Source: Isoetes taiwanensis
Lineage: Eukaryota; Streptophyta; Lycopodiopsida; Isoetales; Isoetaceae
Length of the DNA stretch: 64,000 nucleotides
Assembly (NCBI GenBank): GCA_021234155.1
Contig: JAJEKV010000040.1
Coordinates: 4,613,229 to 4,677,228 of the forward strand
Direction of reading: 5' to 3'
The notes beneath the pieces were generated by a model. That model had not been told where the DNA came from. It saw only the letters and a list, made by a program, of their open reading frames with translations, and made no database searches. How positions within the stretch are numbered: position 1 is the first letter of the stretch; each line of letters starts with the position of its first letter. The translations under genes were made by a program, and so were the position numbers. Shown one piece after another: positions 51,201-60,200 of the stretch.

Positions 51201-54200
51201 TTAGGGGAAGGAGGCACGTCACACAAGTCAGGAAGAGAAGTAGAAGTAGTTTGATAGGACCCAACAAGTCAGGAAGAGGAGTAGAAGTAGTTTGATAGGA
51301 CCCAACAGAAGCATGGAATACAGGTAATAGAAGAGTTTGAGGTGGCTACAACCATTTCTGAGCAATGAGATGGATTGAGTGGAACTGGAAGGCAGGGTAG
51401 GACCACTGAGGGCTGAGCCACTGATATAGCTACCGTAGTGACTAGAGCAGCCATTCTTGGGGGGGGGGGGAAGAAGGCCCTGACCGACAAGGGAAAAAAA
51501 GGAATTGATAGACTACTTTGTTGAAACTGTTGCTTAACAATCATAGAGATGTCAGGGCACAAAAGGGCCTGTTGCTCCTCACTTACAACAGTGGAAGTCT
51601 TGGGATCTTCACCTTGATCACCAACGTGACTAGCCTTAAGACTTAGACCATTATTCCTTAGTTTGTTACGGAATCTAACTGCAACAAAACCTTCTACAAA
51701 ATCCACATTCTTATCTTTCTCATCTTCTGCTCTGTCAATCTCAGCAACAGTAGGTAGACAGACTGCACCCGCGTGCACCAGGGCACTACATTTAGAGCAG
51801 GGCAGAGGAAGGCCAGAGATTTGAAGTTTAAATTCGATCAGCTCATTGTTGAAGCCTTTGAACAGTAAGGCTTTAGGGATAGGATTAAAGACATTGACTG
51901 AGATACAAATCTAGGAGGCTCATTGGGACAACCGCCCATGCAAATAGACTCGCCAAGAGCAGAAGTAATGATCTTGAAAGCCTTCTTGGCCCAGAACTCA
52001 GAGCTGAGATTAGAGAGAGATAACCAGACTGGGAAAAAAAGGGCATCAGGATTCTTAGCATTAAACTTGGGCCTCCATCTCTGAAATAAAATCTGCCCAT
52101 GAAGGCATGTGATAACACCCTTTTTAAAGATGAGATATGCTTCTCTTTTGCTTGGAAAGGTGACAAGGAAATAGAGGTTGCCTAGAGGTTGTAATCTGGG
52201 CAAACTTCGGCCTCGAGAGACCCACTCCAAAGCCTTCTTAACCTCTAGGTGATAAGAAAATAGAGGTTGCCTAGAGGTTGTAACCTGGGCAAACTTCGGC
52301 CTCGAGAGACCCGCTCCAAAGACTTCTTAAGCTCTTGTAGAGATGGATTGCCTCTGATGATCTTGGCTATAAGTCCGAGATTATCAAGGTGGCGAATCCT
52401 ATTCGCCACCTCAGGGATATTAAGGGAGAGAGAGATATTGTCCTCCATATCCACAGCCAAACAATGTGTCTTATCCATAGATCTCTAGCCAGTAAAGGCT
52501 AGCTTGCCAAGTACAAGTAACTAGAACAAATTGGGTGGGTTCAACACCCTGGTCTCCAAAAACAAGCTGCCTCACTTGCCTTCTGATCTGGAATGGGTCG
52601 CCAAAAACAGCAAGGCAGCCTGTGCAGTTAAATTGGTCAGGGAAGAGATACCTGCTATCAATAATAGTAGCCGATCCACAGGGCCTTGGATGAAACCCCA
52701 CCAAATAAACTCTGTATTGACAAGAAAGGCCGATCTGATAATGGTTAGAGAGCCTTGTGGAAAAGATGAGCCTTGAGGAGACGCTGAAGAGGAGGAAATA
52801 GGATGGGGAGACTATGTAATGGAAGCTTCAGATATTTGAGGGCTAGAATCAGAAGAGAGCAGCAAGTACTCCATGGAGAAACCACATTAAACCCTATAGA
52901 GCTCCAGAGTAACAAAATCAGTGAGTTGATCAGAATAGATTATGAACTTTGCCTTTGGAGGACGGTCAGAACCCAGGTGAGCAATTTTAAGCTCAATGGA
53001 GGATGCAAGGGTGTTGCTAGTAGGACAAGATTGCTCACCAATGAAGAAGATGTCTGGGAAGACTGATTCATCCACAAGAAAGGCCCAAAGATCCACAGAA
53101 GAACCCTCCAGCCAGCCACAACAAATTTAATCCAGATTATAGAAGATCACAAAGTATTTAGAGAGCTCTGCCCAACCCCATGAAGCACATACCTCATTAA
53201 GATTCCGGAATTCGATTTAGATGATTTTATCTTTGATGGGAAGATCATCTGAAGGGCACATTCTTATTCGGATTATAAAGTTATGGTCATTTTATCAAAA
53301 ATACCCCTAAAACAAGGGCACTTTCACAATTTTGCAAAAAAAAAAAAGGGGGGGAGGATGTCTTTACAATTTGCCCTTTTAAATAACTAGAATAAATAAG
53401 CAAATCAAGTTTAAAAAACTTTTTGCATGAGGAATCAAGTATTTTAGCTCTTTATTCTATATGGAATTATATCCTAGATTATTAATCCAATGAGAAAAAG
53501 CATATATGGGCACCTCTTAGTTTGATAATGCTCAATTATAATCTTTATATTTATGATATATAGAGATGCCAAGAAATCGATCCAATATGGGGACTTGACC
53601 CCAGATAAAATAATATAATGTCCGTGAAATATTTTGACCAATACAACTAACAAACAATATGAGTATTTTATTAAAAAGATGTAATTTTGATTTTTTTTAT
53701 CTTTTGTTCAATCATGATTTATGACCATGGAATGATCTCGAAAAGGCACCTCTATAACCAAATCAATTTCTCCATATGACTCCCAAAGTTGTTATGATAA
53801 AGTAACATTGTTTATAAATAGAGGAGTAGTTTGAGTTGAATGATAGTCTAAAAGGAATGTTTTCAATTGAAACAGGTATATGGATGGAAGTGGTATCTCC
53901 AACTTGTCGATGCCACCAAGCTTGGTGCATATGAAGAACTTAACAGAATTGTATGTTTCTAAATATCAAAGACAGAGTACTTATTATATATATTGTAAAT
54001 AAATCTTCTCATTGTGTGAAATGAAATAGATCATTTCGTGATTCTGGCATTAGCGGCATGATACCAACTCAAATAGGGGACTTGACAAAACTCGAATACT
54101 TGTACGGAACAATATGATAATAGATTCATTTTATTGAAATATAAATAAGACAGTAAATCATTTGCTAAGGCATTGATCGCTTCAGGGACTTGAGCTTCAA

Positions 54201-57200
54201 CAGTTTTACAGGTGGAATACCAAGCACATTCGGATCACTTACTGCCTTGAACAAATTGTAAGTATTTTTTACTTTGAAAATGAAAGACCTATTTCATGAA
54301 TCTTATATAGGATTGAATTCCATCATTTATGCATGAGCCTTGTGACTCTAACTACAATAACCAATGAAACTACAATCACAATACATTCGGAAACAGCTTT
54401 ACACATATGTATTACATTAGGGTGCATTTAAAACTATGTTATTGAGCTAATGTCTCACAAGCATAGCTGATGATCCACTTGCTCTTGAAGTTAATGTTAG
54501 TGATATTCTTTGTTTTTTGATAAACTTGTACATTGAAGTTAAGCTTGTCCGAGGAACATATGGAACTAGTCACATTGTTAGTGTAGTTTATTCAAATAAA
54601 AAATATGTTTAGTGGGTTGGACCCACTCTCCCATACTTTGTTTGTGTTGGATTACCCAATATGAGGGTGAGAGCATATCTTGTTTATTGCAATTGGCAAT
54701 TTACATATCTTGTTTCTTGCATTGGTAAGTTATTGTACATAACTGATGTAGTTCTCCTGATTCAACTTATAATAACGTCTACATGCTCTCAACAAAATAT
54801 AACAAGTAGTTTGTATATAGATCATTAGATAGTTGTTTTGTATATTAGTTGAGCCAGATTATGATTGGTCTTGTCAGGAATACATGTCTTGCATGCAAAA
54901 GACCATATGGATCTTGTATATATATGGTTGTACGTATGACCTCCTTTAAGACAAGCAACCTAGCAACTTAGTGTTTTTTCATGAATGTCTATATGATGTA
55001 TCTATTGATAGATGCAACATGGTGACCATAGTCTTGGCAAGTGGCACTCGTGCATCCCTCACAAGTGGCCATTCTGCATGTCTACCAAGTAGCACATATG
55101 CATGCATGCATGCAAAATGGTGATCATGCATTGTGTATCCTCGCCTATGTTTTTTTTTTTTTTTTTTTTTTTTGAGGGCAAGGTTGGTTTTATATTTCAT
55201 TTATAGACAATACATAAGTTCCTTTGCTTATAGATAGATAGATAGATAGATAGATAGTATTTTAACGTCACGCCACATGTGACCACACACCACACTACAT
55301 TGCTTGGTTGGGCCCTGCCCCCAACCACCTTACATTGCATCTGTTAGGATTTGACCCCCAACAGTACCGAGTGCGATTCTGGGCGGTCTCGAACTCGAGA
55401 CCACATTGCTAAGGAACTAGTGTGTTACCACTAGACCAAACTAATATACTAATATAATAAATATGGTCCTAAGGCCAATCGAAGTGATATAAAAAACCAT
55501 TCCGGTTCAAACTCTGTTAACCTTCGAGAAGAATATGCAAAAGTGGCATATATGTAAAGCACAACATATTAATGTAAAACGTGGCATACGAACTTGCGAG
55601 AAGAATGTGCAAATGTGGCATATTGAAGCAAAGTTGTAATGTTTGCCGTTGAAGCTGAGTTCGTATTCCAAACTATGTAATGTCTTATGAACACACAAAC
55701 TATTTCTGCATTATAACCTTCTTGGCCAAAAATCGAAAATGAATTACCGTTGTTTCTTTGATAGCTAGTACTTTGGATGAGAAGGTATGAAATGCTTGAG
55801 GGCTTTATACCATCCATTCAGATGTTACTTCTTTAGGCCCTAATAATGGTGCATGTTTTCTACTACAATGAATTCTCAACTAGATTTTACTCTCGCAGTG
55901 CCTCAAAATGATTTGAGTGATTGCCTAGATTTCATGCCAAAGATAGAGCACACTTCTAAGTAAAGACTAGCTTCACAATAGATCAACATCAAATATAAAA
56001 AAATGGAGCAAGGACTTAGAGAAAAATCTAAAATTGGAGGGGGCACTATCAGATCAGGATCTTGATTAAGGGAAGAAATTGAATGAGATATTTGAGAGAT
56101 TAGGATACAATGATCTCAAATTTAAACCCATAGTTGGGACTACACTGATGTCACATTTGCAGCAATAGCAGAGTTAGAACTAGGACAAGAACTAGAATAA
56201 GGACTGAAAGTGGATCAAAAACTTCTAGGACTGGAAGAGATCTTGAATTGGATCCATAATCCAATTGCACTCATCATTCCTCTTCAACTCGAGGTGGAGT
56301 TGATAGCACATCATCTTAAGCCACTTTATCCTTTACATCATATCCTCCAATACCCTCTTGCTCCTCATAAGATTCTCCATAAGATAAAATCAAACTTAGA
56401 CTAGGACCAATACTGGAACTAGGCAAGGGATTATGGCGGTTCTCTCTGAACTTAGTGTAAGAGACGAGAAAAACTATAAATATAGAATTGAAACAAGGAA
56501 GAATCTATGTAAAATATAGATATGTACAATGGAAGAAAAGACACAAGAAAATTTTGATAAGCTCATAATTGGGATAAGAACTGGAACAAAAACTAGGCCA
56601 AAAGCTAGAACTGGATCTGGGATTGGATAATGTGATGGATCATGATATGAAACCAAGAAAGGTAAAAGGAAGGAAGGAAGGAAGGAAGGAAGGAAGGAAG
56701 TTTATTTTAACGTCCACGGAGGCCAGAGCATTAGAACTAGAACCAATACCTAGATTAAAATATTCGACCTGAATCTGGAACTAGAATGGGATGTTCAGAT
56801 GTATAACTAGTATCCCTCCAGCTAGTATTGAAGTTACCTATAATATATTCAGAAAATCCAAAACCATGAAACCTAATAAAGAATGAAGAATCTGTATAGA
56901 AATGATATACACAGGACATAAGCATGCCATTGTGTGTATCACAAAAAGTATTATTTAGGGACCATAAAACTACCTTAAAAATTACACAATCTTAGCTACT
57001 GGGTACTTGTTTAATGTTTCAATAACTAATAGATGTTCATTTTGGCCTCCAGTGATATTGTCTTTATCTTAACCTTGAACAATAACATGCTTTTGACTAT
57101 TACTTTGAGCTTTTGAATTAGTTTTAATGAAAAGAACACAGAGACAGTACTCAGTCCTGAAGTACCTAGTGTAGGTACTTTGGCAGGTTCTAAAAGTGGA

Positions 57201-60200
57201 TATATGTAGTATACTTATGCCCCACAATAATGCCCATGAGGACACAAGAGCACATGAAGACTCAAACACGAAAAGCTCACAACTGGCACTAGGACTAGAA
57301 CCAAGAATAAATCAAGAATTGAATTGGACCCAAGACCACAATAAGATCAAGATTTGGATGCAATACTAATATCATACCATCTAAATTTGCTTGATGTCCA
57401 TCTACTCGTCATTCTTCTTTCGTAGTAAATCACGTTGTGGCCTATCTCTTGCATTATAATTATCTCTAAGTCCTTGCTAATAATAGAATACTCCATCATG
57501 GTAAACTATGAAAAATAAAGAGATAAAACTCTTAGAACTAGATAATTAGTTTTTCTTGTTCAAAATGTCAGTCATGGGCTCTCTTTTCTAGGTCTTGCTC
57601 TTAGTGCCTATCCAAGTCTTATACCTTCTAGCTTATGACTCTTGCATTCTTGTACAAGCTCTTGATTGTAATGCTATTTGATTGTAATGCTATTTGATTC
57701 TTGTACAAGCTCTTGATTGTAATGCAATTGGATTCAGGTTTTTAGGAAGTAACCATTTGAGTGGAAAACTCCCTGAAGAGCTTGAAAAGCTTAAAAGCTT
57801 ACAATATATGTAAGTATAGATTGTATTTTGATCAACGAAAATATATGATTTATGAGTTTATTTTATTTTCTTTAATATTTTGACAGAGACCTTTCATACA
57901 ATCAGTTGTCTGGATCGGTTCCCACATGGCCCAACATTTCTGGCTTGTTAGTATATGGGACTTCCTAAATTTATTTTCATCTTACTTAAAAAATGTGGCT
58001 AGGATAAAATTTAGTTTCTATTTCAGGAACTTAAACTGGAACCTGTTTGACACATCCAATTCCAATAGGCAAGTGTTAATCATGCATTGTATATTTGACT
58101 GGTGAATAACTATATATCTTCTCTCTTGCTCCATAAGGTTAGCTGCAACATTATTCAATTGTCTTGATTCAAAGTCCTCTTGCACCAGAGTAAAATCTGG
58201 AAAAAGTAAGTATACAATAATTAAAGATTAAATTAGAAAAAAAAAAATTCCAGTGTGATGATGTGAAATGCATACAGATGTTAAATTCAGTATCAATTGC
58301 GGTGGTCCACAACACGGTTCATATGATGATGATGATGATATAACTGACTTGGAGTACGCAAATGTTAGTATACATCGAAGTAAACATTGGGCAGTTAGCA
58401 ATACTGGCTATGTTATTACTATGGGTAGTGAAGTATTTGATCTTATTAGCAACACGGATAAAGAGATTGATGTTTCTAATATTCCAAAGGGGTCTACTAT
58501 TGAATCATCTATTTATCAAACAGCAAGAAGCTCTCCTATATCATTGAGATATTATGGCTTGGACATGGTAAATGGTAACTATTCTTTGGAGTTACATTTT
58601 GCAGAAATTGCAATAAGTGCAAATTCTTCAGAATGGCAAAGCACCGGAAAACGCCTTTTTGATATCTATATCCAGGTACATCTATATATAATAGTTTGAC
58701 ATAGACCACTAGGAATATTTGTTAGCTATGGTGCAATTCCAGAAGGATGATGATGAGCCTTTTAATAGTGATATCCATAAGACAATATAGTTTGATCTAG
58801 GGATAGTTTTAATTTACTCACCTCTCATATATTTCACGTTTGGTTAGGAACGCTTATACCACTTTTTGAAATTGCCTATGCTATATCATAATATAATATC
58901 AATATATATATATATGTAATTTATATTTATTTATTTATTTATATATGTAATTTCTAGTGGTGCTTCTGGAAGCTTCCATTATATATAAGCCGCCAGATCC
59001 TGGCCGTCCATCTGCTCCCGTGCAATCTCAACCGTCGGATTTGGTGGCTTCCGGAAGCTTCTTGGTGGCCCTCTAGTGGTCCATCTTGACCATCCATTTG
59101 TTTGGCGATCTCCCAATTTTTAGCCAAATTTTTTGTATTAGAAGGGAATTGAATCCCCAGTCCCCTCACCCCCATAAGGGAGTTTGGGAGAAACCCCGTA
59201 ACCAACTTTCCATACTTCCAATCAAGAATATATACGTGTTTATTTCTTGTTAAGGTTACCTCAAACCCTAATAGTTCTAGAATGTTCAGGATTGTTCTAA
59301 AATTTAGGGTTTGCACATATATCCCACATGCATAGATGCAAAAAAGAGCCTCATTTTCCAGTATATAAGGATGCTTAGGTCATGCAATGGAAAAGGTCAA
59401 ACCAAATTTTCCAACTTGGTAGAATTCAATTATATTGATTTTTGCAGTATACGAATAATACAAGGTCTATGAAATCCAATGTAAAAAGAGCACAATAACC
59501 CCATTCTTGTCTTTGGATATGTCCCCTACCCCCAAAAAAAAGAAAAAAAAAAGAAAAGAAAAAAAAAACCAAAAGAAAAGAAAGTTTTTCAAGGGAAAAG
59601 ACTAGACATGAATAAGCCTACTGATGAATATGTACCTGAGTGTGATATCAATGTTTTGTTGGATTAATAAAAACAATTCCTTGCAAGGATGTAAGTTCAA
59701 CACAATGATTTACTTGTACTTTCAATCTAGCAATATTAAATCATTATAACATCTTGAAGTACAAAAGCATCTAGTATCAAGAAAGCCAAGTTATGGTCAT
59801 TCATTCCTTGATATGCTCAAAATCATTTCATCACTTCTACACTAAGCAATGAGTACTTCCTAAGCTCAAAATATAGATAACCATCATCGAGAGCTCGATC
59901 ACGTCAAACTCGGCACCTCATTCCTATATATCACTTGTACGACGGTTACGGCTAGATCTCAGTGACTCAGAATAGAAACCTCATCTACAGCTTATATCCC
60001 ACATGCCAACAGAAGGAATATAGCGTTTTCACCAAGCACATAAAGCACATAAAGCACTTATATGCATAAAGCACATAAAGCACTTATATGCATAAAGCAC
60101 TCAGTTGTATACGAATCTTCAACCTGTAAAACCATTACAACCTACTGCCACTGCTTCTCATAGGCTGTTCTTGTAGTCAAAATATATTCACTGCCACTGC

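Larger units (their letters stand above)
46397..53120 (-). mobile_element. L1-type LINE with ORF1, internally deleted and interrupted by a second LINE
   Basis: Read from the right. ORF1 pieces: 53096-52887, then a DUF4283-like domain (52478-51838: NLGLIAKIIRGNPSLQELKK, LPRLQPLGNLYFLVTFPS, FFPVWLSLSNLSSEFWAKKA), a CCHC knuckle (C-x2-C-x4-H-x4-C, near 51800-51765) and an alanine/serine-rich tail to 50912. ORF2 pieces: an APE-type endonuclease (49515-49070: VILIQEHRL, IINVYASNK, LGGDLNMTDLWDQ), then directly the post-RT region (about 49003-48427: TRQLWSLQKG, WDELCRDKKDGGLGCKDPF) and a zinc-binding end (47281-46850: KCPLGYLATESTEHLFFC). The RT palm with YADD is missing between them, an internal deletion. 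The 3' end is poly-T 46397-46418 followed by GAGGGTAAGG. Frames contain stops and shifts; it is inactive. The 5' limit near 53120 is estimated. Confidence 0.82.
46218..53377. mobile_element. Pair of inverted repeats enclosing nested LINEs (candidate TIR element)
   Basis: The left end starts AGGGCAAATTGTAA and continues to GTTTTAGGGGTATTTTTGA (about 46218-46290). The same blocks occur inverted at the right end (about 53262-53377). Weaker similarity extends inwards through CAGATGA and CCATCAA words, for about 150 bp. Flanks are TTTAGAT and TTTAAAT, a poor match for a target duplication. It may be one non-autonomous TIR transposon later interrupted by LINEs, or two copies of a small element in opposite orientation. 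It fills most of intron 9 of the plus receptor. Confidence 0.5.

Noticed and set aside
53110-53135. ACAACAAATTTAA as a target duplication matching ACAACAACTTAA near 46386
   Set aside because: The match is imperfect and low in complexity, and the 5' end of the host LINE is not fixed.
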